Assembly: GCA_964346815.1 (NCBI GenBank)
Contig: CAYFWF010000019.1
Location: forward strand, 62,001 to 126,000
From: CAYFWF01 sp964346815
Lineage (GTDB): Bacteria; Acidobacteriota; Aminicenantia; Aminicenantales; Aminicenantaceae
Reading direction: 5' to 3'
Length of the DNA stretch: 64,000 nucleotides
In this document: piece by piece, positions 8,578 through 17,845 of the stretch
Position numbering within the stretch: the first letter of the stretch is position 1
Layout: each line of letters begins with the position of its first letter
The notes under the pieces: generated by a model
Told to the model about the DNA's origin: nothing
Databases searched by the model: none
Seen by the model: only the letters and a program-made list of their open reading frames with translations
Program-made: the position numbers and the translations under genes

Positions 8578-8710
8578 CGCAAATCTGAAGTGAACTCGGA
8601 TTCGGGAATATAGCACTCCTTCTTTCTCAAGTCAATGCATTGGAAATGCATACATTGCTTTGACAATTGTGGAATCCTCTGTTAATCTTGGACTGTCGCG
8701 AGGAGATGCG

Positions 8711-9238
8711 TTGGGTAAGAAAGCCGTTGAATATCTGTATAAAGAACAGAGAATCGGTGTGTTTGTCGATGTCCAGAATCTGTATTATTCGGCGCGGTAT
8801 ATCTATAAGTCTAAAGTCAACTTTCGAGCCATCCTCAAAGAGGCTGTGAAAGGAAGACATCTCATCCGGGCGATTGCCTACGTGATAAAGGCAGACGTCA
8901 AGGATGAGGCGAATTTTTTTGACGCACTCAAAAATTTGGGATATGAAGTCAAAGAAAAGGACCTTCAGGTTTTTCCCGGGGGGGCGAGAAAGGGTGACTG
9001 GGACATCGGCATTGCCATGGACATGATCGAACTGGCGCCCAAACTCGACACTGTCATCCTTGTGAGCGGGGATGGCGATTTTGTTCCCTTGGTCAGGCAT
9101 CTGAAACATGCTCTCGGATGTTACGTCGAAGTCATGGCCTTCGGGAAGTCAAGCTCCCAAAAACTGGTGGAGGAAGCGGATAATTCTATAGATCTGGATT
9201 CTGACCCTCAAAAGTTTCTGATAAAGAGCGGAAAATGA
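8711..9238 (+). CDS. NYN-domain (LabA/DUF88-type) putative ribonuclease
   Basis: The protein has the NYN PIN-like fold signature: VFVDVQNLYYSARY at the N-terminus, DWDIGIAMDMIE in the middle and VSGDGDFVPLV, giving the acidic residues expected to hold Mg2+. NYN domains are predicted RNA-processing nucleases; LabA relatives affect gene expression. I choose the TTG at 8711 because AGGAG lies five bases upstream and the domain starts soon after. A longer frame from a TTG at 8660 has no ribosome site. It appears to be a single-gene unit. Confidence 0.8.
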   Translation: MGKKAVEYLYKEQRIGVFVDVQNLYYSARYIYKSKVNFRAILKEAVKGRHLIRAIAYVIKADVKDEANFFDALKNLGYEVKEKDLQVFPGGARKGDWDIGIAMDMIELAPKLDTVILVSGDGDFVPLVRHLKHALGCYVEVMAFGKSSSQKLVEEADNSIDLDSDPQKFLIKSGK

Positions 9239-9422
9239 TTCTCCAGCCAGGTCGGCCGTTTCCCGCCTGAAAAAAAGCCCTGCCTGAAAACTCATGAAAA
9301 TCCCACTGCTCTGAATAATGGAGGTCCATGAGCCATGAAATTTTTCAGAAAAACAGCAGCAACTTTTTTTTCTTTTCTGTAGTTTTAGGTACTGGAGTGA
9401 TTCGAAGGGGTAGGAGAATCCC

Positions 9423-10043
9423 ATGAACAGACACTTGATGAAGGCAATGATTTCTTCGGCTCTCGTTTTGATTTTTGCCTATCCTGGTCTTTCAAACGGC
9501 AGCTCTATTTTTTATGATTTCGATTCCATCCCTCAACAGATTACAGATTTTTACGAGGACTACAATTTTGTGGCTTCCTTCAGCACACCTTCAGAAAGAG
9601 AAGAGCTTATCGACAATTTTGAGCGGGAATTTCTGCCTGAGGAGACCAGGTCCGTAAGGTTCAATCAAGTCTTTCGGATGATGAAAAGGTTGTTTTCCCG
9701 CATGGTGAGATACGATCCCCAAATGGTGATTTTTCATGGGGCGCGAAAAGCCACTCTCAAATACTTCTTCAATTCGGAATTGTTAGAGGCGAGAAAGATC
9801 CAACGATCTGATAAAAAAGCGGTAGTGGAAGTTTTGACCTATTCGGTAGAGCCTGAATTCATAAACAGATTTATAGCCCAATTCAATCAAAATGCCGGGG
9901 AAGAAGATAAAATTCCGTCTAACGAAGACCGGATGCAAACGGTCAAATCCGAGATCGTTCCTAAAATCGAGTTTCATATCTGGTATTTCCAGGATGGAAA
10001 GTGGATGAAAGCCGAGCACAAGAATATCTACATCAAGCAATAA
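9423..10043 (+). CDS. Secreted protein of unknown function
   Basis: The 206-residue product starts after TAGGAGAA with a signal peptide (cleavage likely near SNGSS). The mature protein is rich in charged and aromatic residues and ends in FHIWYFQDGKWMKAEHKN, a pattern seen in small periplasmic beta-sheet proteins that measure or bind something. I recognise no family. It stands between the NYN gene and the convergent GH116 gene and has its own ribosome site. Confidence 0.65.
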   Translation: MNRHLMKAMISSALVLIFAYPGLSNGSSIFYDFDSIPQQITDFYEDYNFVASFSTPSEREELIDNFEREFLPEETRSVRFNQVFRMMKRLFSRMVRYDPQMVIFHGARKATLKYFFNSELLEARKIQRSDKKAVVEVLTYSVEPEFINRFIAQFNQNAGEEDKIPSNEDRMQTVKSEIVPKIEFHIWYFQDGKWMKAEHKNIYIKQ

Positions 10044-10145
10044 AGTTTGTGGCTTTCCGAACTGCTCCCTGACCATATTTATTCCTCAAGACGATGGTCA
10101 AATAACCGAAGGAAGAAAGCCGCATTCTGTCATTATAATTGGCGA

Positions 10146-12707
10146 TCAGAGCTCCCGTTCCTTTCCCGAGACAAGAACGTGGTCGATGTCCATATCGCCG
10201 CGTTTCACCTCCACAAAAGGCTCGCCGTTTTTCAAACCGACTGTCCCGAATCCGGTAGCGGTTGCAAGAAAGCTCCTGAAATCGCTGCCGATTTTTGAGT
10301 CGATGTAGAGCGTCTTATCCACAGCATCATAGTGCACGCCCGTCAGTCCTTGTATGAGCCCGTAGCTTGCCAGGGCACGCGCATACCAGTGACCGCATTC
10401 GTATTCGTCGAAAGGATTGCGGACTCTGCCGTCATAACGATCGCGGCATATTCTCACTATTTCCAATCCTTCATCCACCAAGCCCTCGAACATCATGTGG
10501 GATGCCGCTTGGTATTCGATACCTGTCCAGACCTCATTACTGTAGACGAAGGGAAGCGACAGGGCTCCTGCCCGGGGCCAACTGCAGAGCAGCAGCCCGC
10601 CGTCATCGCCCATAGCAAAAGTCGGCCGCTGCGGATTGGCATGCTCTGAGAGGTTGTGCCTCAGGTTGTACTTATGGACGGCCTTGAGATGGCTTTTCAC
10701 TTTTTCCGTGTCCGCTATCTCGTCCAGCCCGGCCACTCTGGCTATCCAGAATCCCAAAACCCCGTCGGACAAACAACCGGTTCCGTACTGGTATTTGGGA
10801 CCTTCTGCATTGAGGACATTGATAATCTCTTTGTAACCGGGGCCATTGGACGAATAATCCAGAGGCTCGAACTCGGCCTCCAGGCCCTGGGTCCGGATCT
10901 TCTGGTAAAAGTATTCTCCGTTATAGAGTTCTGTTTCGAGGTAAGTCTTTCCTTTTTCCAGGAGAGTGCTGTATCTGCTCACGTCATCGTTCAGCGCGGT
11001 TCCCATTTCCACAGCCGCAGTCAGAGCACCCAGGTAAAAGCTGGTACACATGCCGTCCGGACCCCAGAACTCTATATCGTAGGTGTTGTGGTGGGGCTCT
11101 TCCAGAAACCCCTTGCCTTTAGGATCCCAAGTTGAAATGCAGTATTCCAAGCTTTGTTTCACCTTGGGCCAGAGGTTTTTCAGCCATGCCGTATCGCCGC
11201 TGATGCGCCAGTCCCGGTACACCTTCATGATACCGCCGAGCTGCCCGTCCGAAGCCGCATGAAAGGTGTGGGTCACCGGGCGGATCGGAAGATTGGAGCG
11301 GAAAGTCTGGTGTCCTCTCTCATCCTGGCTTTCGTTGAATTCGGTCTGGCGCAGGCTTCTCTCGAGCTCAGGGAAGAGATGGGGGATGGCCTGGGCATAA
11401 TTCCAGACATGGGTGCATGATCCGGCACAGCACCCGCGGTCATCGCTGCACCCCTCGAAGCACCAGAGACGGCCGTCTGTCTGCCGCAGCACGGTAGGAG
11501 ATTTCAGTATGGTCAGATTGGCAGCCACGGCCTCGACGACCTCATCGGGGAGGGTGGTGTCATAAAAAGTATCGGTGAACAGCTTGGTTTTTTTGCGCAG
11601 GTTTTCGTAGTTGAGACGCCAGTAGTCGGCGATGTCGTTTATGTGCTTGAACCGGCCCGCATACCATGGGACATGAGTAGTTGTCTCACAGCAGGCAGCC
11701 TCAGGCGGGGAATCAAGAGCAGTTTCGGGATCCCTGCCCGTGCGCAGATCGGTAAAGGGCACGTACCAAGCCATCATCAGGCGGACGGTCTTTTCCGCAC
11801 CGGGCTCTAAGGTAAAAGGAACAAAAAGGGAAGCGCCGGGGCTCGAGCCGTCAAGCGGCGGGTTAACCATTAACGTCGCTTTGCGGATGTTTTCCCATGT
11901 CAAGGTGAGAGAATCGAACCAGGCGCCTTTGAACCAGCAGTGGTCCACCGCCACGTCGCTTTCATCGACAAATACGGCGAATGCACCTTCATTTTCGGGG
12001 TTTTCTTCTGTTCCCTTCTGCCACAGCATAAATCCCCCTTGGATGGACCGGATGGAATCGCCCGGCTCTTCTCCAGCATTCGCTTTTCTCATAAAGTTCC
12101 TGGAGTTATAGGAGAAGACCGCCTCCACCGAATCTTGGGAAGAGTTTTTGAAATGATATTCCAGGGCTCCGACCGGAAGGCTGGCGTCATCGGCGTTGCC
12201 GGGAATGAAGGGGCTCCAGCCGGTTATTTCGACATCGAGAGGCATATCTTCGTCACTGAGAGTGACAATCCCGAAAGGAAATCTGGCCAGGAAGGACACC
12301 TCCCTGAATCTGGGAAAACCGTAGCTCGTCCCGCCCAATCCGTTTCCGGTTCTGGGACCACCGAAAATTTTCCAATCAGGCACCGGCCCTTCGAGTATTT
12401 TGGCGGTGTTCTCTTTCCCTTTCACACAAACAGCTGCGAACATGCAGGGTTCGTTGAAAAAATCCATGGAATTCCTTACCGACATGTGCGAGATGGCTCC
12501 GGTCCCTTCGAGACAGAACATGCCGGCTCCGATCCCGCCGATCGGAAAAGCGACCCGGTTGAGGTGTTTCCCGGTATAAGGGCCGTTGTAATCCCTGTCG
12601 GGAACATCTTTTTGCGCAACACTTCCGGTGGTGCAACTCCCGGTCAGGAATAGGAAAAACACGATCGTGATGGAAACAAGAAGCGATTTAAAGAACATTG
12701 CAGACAT
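10146..12707 (-). CDS. GH116-family glycoside hydrolase, lipoprotein
   Basis: Translation starts at the ATG at 12707, eight bases after AAGGAGGA. The 853-residue product has a lipoprotein signal (FLTGSC, Cys about residue 25). The N-terminal half is a beta-sandwich opening with LNRVAFPIGGIGAGMFCLEG, typical of the GBA2/GH116 family. The C-terminal half is an (alpha/alpha)6 barrel with CAGSCTHVWNYAQAIPHLFP and HNTYDIEFWGPDG, around the expected catalytic acid/base aspartate. GH116 enzymes cleave beta-glucosides, beta-xylosides or glucosylceramide with retention. The exact sugar is unknown. The lipid anchor suggests action on oligosaccharides at the cell surface or in the periplasm. Confidence 0.88.
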   Translation of the reverse strand: MSAMFFKSLLVSITIVFFLFLTGSCTTGSVAQKDVPDRDYNGPYTGKHLNRVAFPIGGIGAGMFCLEGTGAISHMSVRNSMDFFNEPCMFAAVCVKGKENTAKILEGPVPDWKIFGGPRTGNGLGGTSYGFPRFREVSFLARFPFGIVTLSDEDMPLDVEITGWSPFIPGNADDASLPVGALEYHFKNSSQDSVEAVFSYNSRNFMRKANAGEEPGDSIRSIQGGFMLWQKGTEENPENEGAFAVFVDESDVAVDHCWFKGAWFDSLTLTWENIRKATLMVNPPLDGSSPGASLFVPFTLEPGAEKTVRLMMAWYVPFTDLRTGRDPETALDSPPEAACCETTTHVPWYAGRFKHINDIADYWRLNYENLRKKTKLFTDTFYDTTLPDEVVEAVAANLTILKSPTVLRQTDGRLWCFEGCSDDRGCCAGSCTHVWNYAQAIPHLFPELERSLRQTEFNESQDERGHQTFRSNLPIRPVTHTFHAASDGQLGGIMKVYRDWRISGDTAWLKNLWPKVKQSLEYCISTWDPKGKGFLEEPHHNTYDIEFWGPDGMCTSFYLGALTAAVEMGTALNDDVSRYSTLLEKGKTYLETELYNGEYFYQKIRTQGLEAEFEPLDYSSNGPGYKEIINVLNAEGPKYQYGTGCLSDGVLGFWIARVAGLDEIADTEKVKSHLKAVHKYNLRHNLSEHANPQRPTFAMGDDGGLLLCSWPRAGALSLPFVYSNEVWTGIEYQAASHMMFEGLVDEGLEIVRICRDRYDGRVRNPFDEYECGHWYARALASYGLIQGLTGVHYDAVDKTLYIDSKIGSDFRSFLATATGFGTVGLKNGEPFVEVKRGDMDIDHVLVSGKEREL

Positions 12708-12761
12708 GTTTGATTCCTCCTTCCTAAACGGCACTTTTGCAGATCCTCAAAGCTGAACAAA

Positions 12762-12790
12762 ATAGTATATGCAACCGAAAAAAAATTCAA
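12762..12790 (-). promoter_or_regulatory. Sigma-70-like promoter of the GH116 gene
   Basis: On the minus strand TTGAAT (12790-12785) and TACTAT (12767-12762) are separated by 17 bases and precede the GH116 start by about 55 bases. Confidence 0.5.
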
Positions 12791-12818
12791 TAGATTCGTT
12801 TCCCGTCTCTGAGAGAAA

Positions 12819-12851
12819 ATTTAACAAACTTTTAACAAACTTTTAACATTT
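12819..12851. repeat. Three tandem 11-bp repeats, TTTTAACAAAC
   Basis: ATTTAACAAAC, TTTTAACAAAC and TTTTAACATTT follow each other without gaps between the divergent GH116 and SDR genes. The 11-bp period is close to one DNA turn, so a bound protein could contact one face. The third copy is degenerate. Confidence 0.6.
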
Positions 12852-12910
12852 TTCTGACAACTCGATCCAGAAAAACATCTATCTTGTTAACAGGAGTGAG
12901 GTCAAGAAAG

Positions 12911-13855
12911 ATGAAGAAAAGTGTCAAACGATACAAAAAAGGCCTTTCTTTCGAAAATAAAGTCGTCTGGATAACCGGAGCTTCTTCGGGGATCGGGGAG
13001 GCTCTCACCTATGCTTTTGCCCGTAAAGGAGCCAAGCTGATCCTCTCTTCCAGAAATAAGGAAGCCTTGGAAAAGGTTAAAAACAACTGCACAAAGAGCC
13101 GGAATGAAATCCACATTCTTCCTCTTGACCTCTCGAAGTTGAAGACGTTAAACAAAAAGGCCAAGAAGGCGCTCAGTATTTTCGGGAGAGTCGATGTTAT
13201 GGTGCACAATGCCGGCCAAGCATCGAGAGACCTGGTGGTTAACACGGATATTCAAATCGACAAAAAAATCATGGACATAAATTATTTCGCCGCCATCGTG
13301 CTCACCAAATCCATCCTGCCATCCATGCTGAAACGTAAATCAGGACATTTTCTGGTGATCAGCAGTGTTTCCGGTAAATATGGAGTACCCAAATTGTCGG
13401 CCTACTCCGCTTCCAAGCATGCTTTGCATGGATTTTTCGAATCTCTGCGTGCAGAGGCCGCCAGGGACAACATCAAAATCACTATGGTGGTCCCCGGACT
13501 TGTCCGAACCAACATCACTGTGAACGCTCTGAAAGGAGACGGAAGCAGATACGGCAGGCAAATGCTGGTACAGGAGAAAGGTCTTGATCCTTCCACGGTT
13601 GCTGCAAAAATTCTTGAAAAGGCGCTAAAAAACAAAGAGGAAGTATTGATAGGCAGGCTGGATCTCTTCGGCGTATACTGCAAAAGGCTTTTTCCTGTTT
13701 TGTTTTCAAAGATTATCCGGAATCATCCGGTAGAAAGGATCAGGTCTGTAAAGAAATGTTTCAGTCTCCAACAATATTTTTCCTGGCGAGCCCGGCGAAG
13801 AGCCGATCTTGCTCCGCCGCCGCTTCCACGTACTCTAACCGGACAAGCTGAATGA
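12911..13855 (+). CDS. Short-chain dehydrogenase/reductase
   Basis: A classical SDR: nucleotide-binding TGASSGIG near residue 22, NAG in the VHNAGQAS segment, catalytic Ser in ISSVSG and YSASK near residue 164. The family oxidises or reduces alcohols and ketones with NAD(P)H; the substrate is not predictable. I use the ATG at 12911; a TTG at 12884 would add nine residues. After the SDR fold (about 250 residues) there is a basic tail ending in RARRRADLAPPPLPR. It is divergent from GH116 and convergent with tldE. Confidence 0.88.
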   Translation: MKKSVKRYKKGLSFENKVVWITGASSGIGEALTYAFARKGAKLILSSRNKEALEKVKNNCTKSRNEIHILPLDLSKLKTLNKKAKKALSIFGRVDVMVHNAGQASRDLVVNTDIQIDKKIMDINYFAAIVLTKSILPSMLKRKSGHFLVISSVSGKYGVPKLSAYSASKHALHGFFESLRAEAARDNIKITMVVPGLVRTNITVNALKGDGSRYGRQMLVQEKGLDPSTVAAKILEKALKNKEEVLIGRLDLFGVYCKRLFPVLFSKIIRNHPVERIRSVKKCFSLQQYFSWRARRRADLAPPPLPRTLTGQAE

Positions 13856-13880
13856 TACGAAATCTCTGCCTCTGGGTTTG

Positions 13881-13912
13881 AATAACTTCTGCCCTAAGCA
13901 AGAGAAGTTATT
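13881..13912. terminator. Inverted repeat between convergent SDR and tldE genes
   Basis: AATAACTTCT and AGAAGTTATT form an exact 10-bp stem with a 12-base loop, overlapping the tldE stop codon. It is AT-rich and lacks a good T-tract on either side, so it would be at best a weak two-way terminator. Confidence 0.35.
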
Positions 13913-15254
13913 GCTTTCCACCGACTGCCAATTCCGAAACCTTGAAAGAGGGGCTGTTCAGGGTTCCCCTTACATCTAAATCGTCAGCGACAGCTTCGAT
14001 ATTCTTCAGGATTTCTGCCGTGTTTCCTCCCAGGGTGACTCCATCTACGGGAAAAGCGATTTCACCTTTTTCGATCCAAAATCCTGAAGCGCCAACCGAA
14101 TAGTTGCCTGTGGGGATATCTGTCCCCATACCCCTCAGGCCTGTGACATAAAATCCTTCTTTGATCCCTTTGATGATTTTTTCCCTGCTGATATTTCCGT
14201 TCTTGACGATGACGTTCAGTGTGCTTGCAGAAGCACGCCCTTTGTATCCTCTCCGGCGGGTTATGGTGTTGACCTTGACTCCGGCTTTCCGCGCAGTGAT
14301 GGAATCATAAATGAACATCTGGAGGATGCCGTTTTCGATCAAGATGTTTTTTCGTGTGATCTTGCCTTCTCCATCGAACGGGACTGATCCGATATGCCGT
14401 GGGAGGGTCGGGTCGTCGAACAGGGTGACTCCTTTGGCGGCGACGGGTGTGTTGAGGGCATCCGTCAGAAAAGTCGTCTTTTTGTACACGCTGTCTCCAT
14501 CCAGGGCGAACAGCACTCCATACCAGAATGCTCCTGATGCATAGCGGTCAAATACCACCGCAACTTTGGTTGTCTTTACCGGTTTGGCTCCCAATTTTTC
14601 AACGGTTCGTCTTCCAGCCTCTTTAGCGACATCTTCTATTTTCTCCAGGTCTTTGAAGTGTCTTTTGTTGCTGCTCCAGCGTCCGGTTTGCATGTCATTG
14701 CCTTCGCCTGCGATCACAGACACGCCGAATCCCACGGAAGTTTCCTTACAGGCTCGCGAAATGCCCTTAGAGTTGACGATGATGGTTTCGGATTCCGAAT
14801 CTCCGAAGCTGGAAGCGTATGATTTCGTTATTCTTTTGTCATAGGCAAGGGCGATCCTTTCCACTTCTTTGGCGATGTTGACTTTTTTGTTGCTATCGAT
14901 TTCGGAGATGGATGGATCCCAGAGTCCCAGATCTTTTTGCTGTTCTTCTCTTCTGAAATCGGGAAGCCCATTCCAGGGTTTTGGATCGGCGACTTCAGAA
15001 AGCTGAACGGTTCTCTTCGTGAATTCCTCGAGGGATTCAGATGAAAAGTCGGATGTATAGGAAAACCCTAATTTCTTGTCCTTGTAAACGGTGAGACCTA
15101 TTCCCTTTGTGGTGGACTGCTTGACGGTTTCCACATCGCCATTCCGGACGCGAAGGTCGAAATCACGGTTGTTCTCGAGATAGACTTCCGCCTCATCCAC
15201 GCCCAGATTTAAAGCTTTCTTGACAACATTTTCGGCAATTTTTTGATAGTTCAT
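13908..15254 (-). CDS. tldE: TldE/PmbA-type subunit of the TldD/TldE metalloprotease
   Basis: The 448-residue protein matches PmbA/TldE: N-terminal LGVDEAEVYLEN, the central beta-barrel region and the C-terminal GNYSVGASGFWIEKGEIAFPV segment. As usual for TldE it lacks the HExxxH zinc motif found in TldD. Together the two form a heteromeric protease that degrades unfolded or modified peptides (microcin B17 and CcdA processing in E. coli). It starts nine bases after the tldD stop. It has no signal peptide, in contrast to its TldD partner here. Confidence 0.9.
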   Translation of the reverse strand: MNYQKIAENVVKKALNLGVDEAEVYLENNRDFDLRVRNGDVETVKQSTTKGIGLTVYKDKKLGFSYTSDFSSESLEEFTKRTVQLSEVADPKPWNGLPDFRREEQQKDLGLWDPSISEIDSNKKVNIAKEVERIALAYDKRITKSYASSFGDSESETIIVNSKGISRACKETSVGFGVSVIAGEGNDMQTGRWSSNKRHFKDLEKIEDVAKEAGRRTVEKLGAKPVKTTKVAVVFDRYASGAFWYGVLFALDGDSVYKKTTFLTDALNTPVAAKGVTLFDDPTLPRHIGSVPFDGEGKITRKNILIENGILQMFIYDSITARKAGVKVNTITRRRGYKGRASASTLNVIVKNGNISREKIIKGIKEGFYVTGLRGMGTDIPTGNYSVGASGFWIEKGEIAFPVDGVTLGGNTAEILKNIEAVADDLDVRGTLNSPSFKVSELAVGGKQ

Positions 15255-15263
15255 TTTTTGCTC

Positions 15264-16805
15264 CTATGATCCTTGGATTTTCGCCCCACCGATGGTGATT
15301 TTTGCTACTTTAAGGGTGGGATTGCCATCCGATACTGGTTTCCCCTGGCCGGACTTTCCGCAGGTTCCGCCTCCCCAGATCTCGAGATCCGGTCCGACCA
15401 TGGTGATGTTCTTCAGGACATCCGGCCCGTTTCCCATCAGCTGGATTCCTTTGAGAGGAGTGGTGATCTTTCCGTCCTCGATCAGATAGCCCTCTGGGAC
15501 GCTGAAAACAAACCTTCCAGTGGTCGGAGAAACGTTTCCGCCACCGATACGTGCGATATAGATTCCTTTCTTGACGGACTTCAAGATGTCTTCAGGATCG
15601 TCTTTCCCAGCCATGAGATAGGTGTTCGTCATTCGGGGAATGGGATAATGCTGATAGGACTCGCGCCGTCCGTTGCCCGTGGATTTTGTGTTCATTAGTT
15701 TGGCGTTGAGCCTGTCGTATAAAAATCCGGTGCACTTTCCGTCTTTGATCAGCACGGTTTTTTGGCTGGGCGTGCCTTCATCGTCCACGTTTATGCTGCC
15801 GCGGGCGCCGGGGACAGTTCCGTCGTCGGCTAGAGACACCTTTTCTGTTGCGATCATCTCTCCCGTCTTGTCCCAGAAACAGGTGGTTTTTCTCCGGGCC
15901 CCGTCTCCTTCCAGGCTGTGTCCGATGGCCTCATGGAAAAAAGTCCCGCAGTCTCCCTTGGCCAGCACGATGGGATATTCGCCTGCCGGAGCGTCTTCGG
16001 CAGGAAGCATGGCCATGGCTATACGCCCGGCTTCTTTCGCCAGTTCCTCTGCCACTTGTAGATCATAGTGCTCATAGCCCAGGGTCCCTCCTTTGTAAGC
16101 ATAACCCCGGCTTCTTTTCCCGTTTTCGAGAGCGCTGGCACTCACTATCAGCCGGGATATGGTTTGATGATCCGTGACAAAAATTCCTTCGCTGTTTGCG
16201 ATGATGACCTTCTTGTTGATGTCGCTGAATCCAACATAAACTTGACTGATCCTCTCATCATAAGCTCGCGCAGCTTCATTTCCCTTCCAGAGAAGTCTGG
16301 CCTTTTCCTGAGGAACGATGCTGTCAGGGGAGGTTTTGACCAGATAATAATTGGCTGTATCCTTTTCTTCGAAAGGGAGGGGCTTCTGCTCGATTTCACC
16401 TGCGGCGATCAAGCCCGCTACACGGGCCGTTTCTGCGAGCTTTTCCGGACTGAGGTCATCTGTGTGGGCGTAACCTGTTTTTTCGCCTTGAAGCACGCGT
16501 ATGCCCACTCCCATGTCCACGCCTCTCGAAGATGCGCTGATTCTGTTCTCGTCCAATCCGATGCTGTTGTTAATGGTGTATTCCAGATAGATTTCTGCGA
16601 ATTCTCCGCCGTTTAGGAGAGCCGTCTCGAGAAGTTTGCTCAGAATGTCCCGATCCAGATCAATGGGCAATTTCGTGGGAACATCCGATGGAGGAAGGGA
16701 ATATGCGAACAGCTTCCAGAGCGGGGCTGTCGTGATGACAGCGCCCCCTGCTATGCCTTTCTTTATGAATTCCCTGCGTTTTATAGGTTTAAAATAACTT
16801 TTCAT
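15264..16805 (-). CDS. tldD: TldD-type zinc metalloprotease with Tat-like leader
   Basis: The active-site HEAIGH motif (HExxxH) sits near residue 287 in FFHEAIGHSLEGDG, and the conserved C-terminal GTCGKSGQG supplies the third ligand region expected for TldD. The ATG at 16805 has a near-perfect GAGGAGGTG site. The first ~35 residues are extra compared with E. coli TldD and read as a twin-arginine signal (KRREFIKKG followed by a hydrophobic stretch). If real, this catalytic subunit is exported folded while TldE is not. It may instead be a membrane-tethered or uncleaved leader. It is the first gene of a two-gene operon. Confidence 0.9.
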   Translation of the reverse strand: MKSYFKPIKRREFIKKGIAGGAVITTAPLWKLFAYSLPPSDVPTKLPIDLDRDILSKLLETALLNGGEFAEIYLEYTINNSIGLDENRISASSRGVDMGVGIRVLQGEKTGYAHTDDLSPEKLAETARVAGLIAAGEIEQKPLPFEEKDTANYYLVKTSPDSIVPQEKARLLWKGNEAARAYDERISQVYVGFSDINKKVIIANSEGIFVTDHQTISRLIVSASALENGKRSRGYAYKGGTLGYEHYDLQVAEELAKEAGRIAMAMLPAEDAPAGEYPIVLAKGDCGTFFHEAIGHSLEGDGARRKTTCFWDKTGEMIATEKVSLADDGTVPGARGSINVDDEGTPSQKTVLIKDGKCTGFLYDRLNAKLMNTKSTGNGRRESYQHYPIPRMTNTYLMAGKDDPEDILKSVKKGIYIARIGGGNVSPTTGRFVFSVPEGYLIEDGKITTPLKGIQLMGNGPDVLKNITMVGPDLEIWGGGTCGKSGQGKPVSDGNPTLKVAKITIGGAKIQGS

Positions 16806-16825
16806 AACACCTCCTCGTTGAAGAT

Positions 16826-16854
16826 AGAATAAAACATAATGAGTGAAGTTGCAA
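16826..16854 (-). promoter_or_regulatory. Sigma-70-like promoter of tldD-tldE
   Basis: TTGCAA (16854-16849) and TATTCT (16831-16826) on the minus strand are separated by 17 bases, just upstream of the tldD ribosome site. Confidence 0.5.
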
Positions 16855-16938
16855 AAAATATTCTCATTTCAATATGCAGTTGCGTTTCCTCACCACTTTT
16901 GTCTCGGATTTGAAGATAGGTCTATAAGGCTCAGCATG

Positions 16939-16968
16939 TTGACCTCCTTCTTTCTCAAAAGCTATAAT
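16939..16968 (+). promoter_or_regulatory. Sigma-70-like promoter of the beta-barrel gene
   Basis: TTGACC (16939-16944), an 18-base spacer and a consensus TATAAT (16963-16968). Transcription would begin near 16975, right at an in-frame GTG at 16976. Confidence 0.6.
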
Positions 16969-17017
16969 TCTTTCGGTGAAAAAGAATTTTAAGAACGTAG
17001 AAGGAATGAGAATCCAA

Positions 17018-17659
17018 ATGAATCAACCAACCAGGATGATACTCCTCTTGTTGGGCATATTCTGCGTGTTTTGTCTTCCCCAGAAAATCTATGCCCAGAA
17101 ATTTAAGTTCAGTGTCTTCGGGGGGGTGAATCATATCTTCACATATGGATCAGATAAGGATTATGTTTTCGGAGAGAATGATTTTCCCGTCACTCCTTCT
17201 CATACACCTTTCAATTTCGGGGCTGCTCTTTCGGTATTTGTTACCGATCGTATCGAGGTGGAGTTGGATGGCAGGTACACGCTGTCATCGCAAATCGCTC
17301 TGACTGATCCGTCCGATAACGATACAGTCACCATTGATTCATCCAAACATTATTCGTTCACACTCAATTTTCTTTATCGATTTATGGAGGGCAAAGTAGG
17401 GCCGTACTTGGTTTTGGGTGGAGGAGTGGACAAGCTTTTGGGCGAAGACAAAACCTATGTAACTGATTACGGATGGGACGTCGAATTCCTGGCGCCAGAA
17501 GGGGCACTCGATTTTGTGGCCGATCTGGGTGGAGGAGTCTATTATTCTCTGGGTTCTCACCTCGGGATCAGGGTTGATCTCCGGTATGTGTTGATTTTCA
17601 GTGAGCCCGATAGGCTCGGCGGTCTCAACGGCGTCTTGGGATTCAGCTTCCTGTTTTAG
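17018..17659 (+). CDS. Outer-membrane beta-barrel protein
   Basis: The product has a signal peptide (MNQPTRMILLLLGIFCVF, cleavage near IYAQ) followed by alternating amphipathic strands such as FSVFGGVNHIF, IEVELDGRYTL and HLGIRVDLRYVLIF, and ends in GVLGFSFLF with a terminal Phe, the outer-membrane insertion signal. This matches the OmpA/OmpW-like 8-strand barrel class; no ligand is implied. The start is uncertain. The ATG at 17018 gives the best signal peptide, with AGAAGGA 12 bases upstream. ATG 17006 and GTG 16976 are in frame, and the GTG would be leaderless given the promoter. Confidence 0.78.
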   Translation: MNQPTRMILLLLGIFCVFCLPQKIYAQKFKFSVFGGVNHIFTYGSDKDYVFGENDFPVTPSHTPFNFGAALSVFVTDRIEVELDGRYTLSSQIALTDPSDNDTVTIDSSKHYSFTLNFLYRFMEGKVGPYLVLGGGVDKLLGEDKTYVTDYGWDVEFLAPEGALDFVADLGGGVYYSLGSHLGIRVDLRYVLIFSEPDRLGGLNGVLGFSFLF

Positions 17660-17845
17660 TGGCCTGCATGACTTTTTCCCGTGAGCAAACGTCTTTATGA
17701 TAAAGTGGTCTGGAGTGAAGAAAAAATTCTTAGGATGTGATAAGCTTAAATACATGGTTGTGTTTTATTCAGCAAGCTGAAGAGTTATACTCCGGAGATA
17801 TTCAATCGAAAAGGATGAAGTAAAAAGTCATTAGAGTTCAAACCC

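Noticed and set aside
11940..12653. 237-residue plus-strand frame inside the GH116 gene
   Set aside because: The minus strand carries conserved GH116 blocks and a strong ribosome site.
16068..16616. 182-residue plus-strand frame inside tldD
   Set aside because: It is a mirror of the well-supported tldD gene and has no motif.
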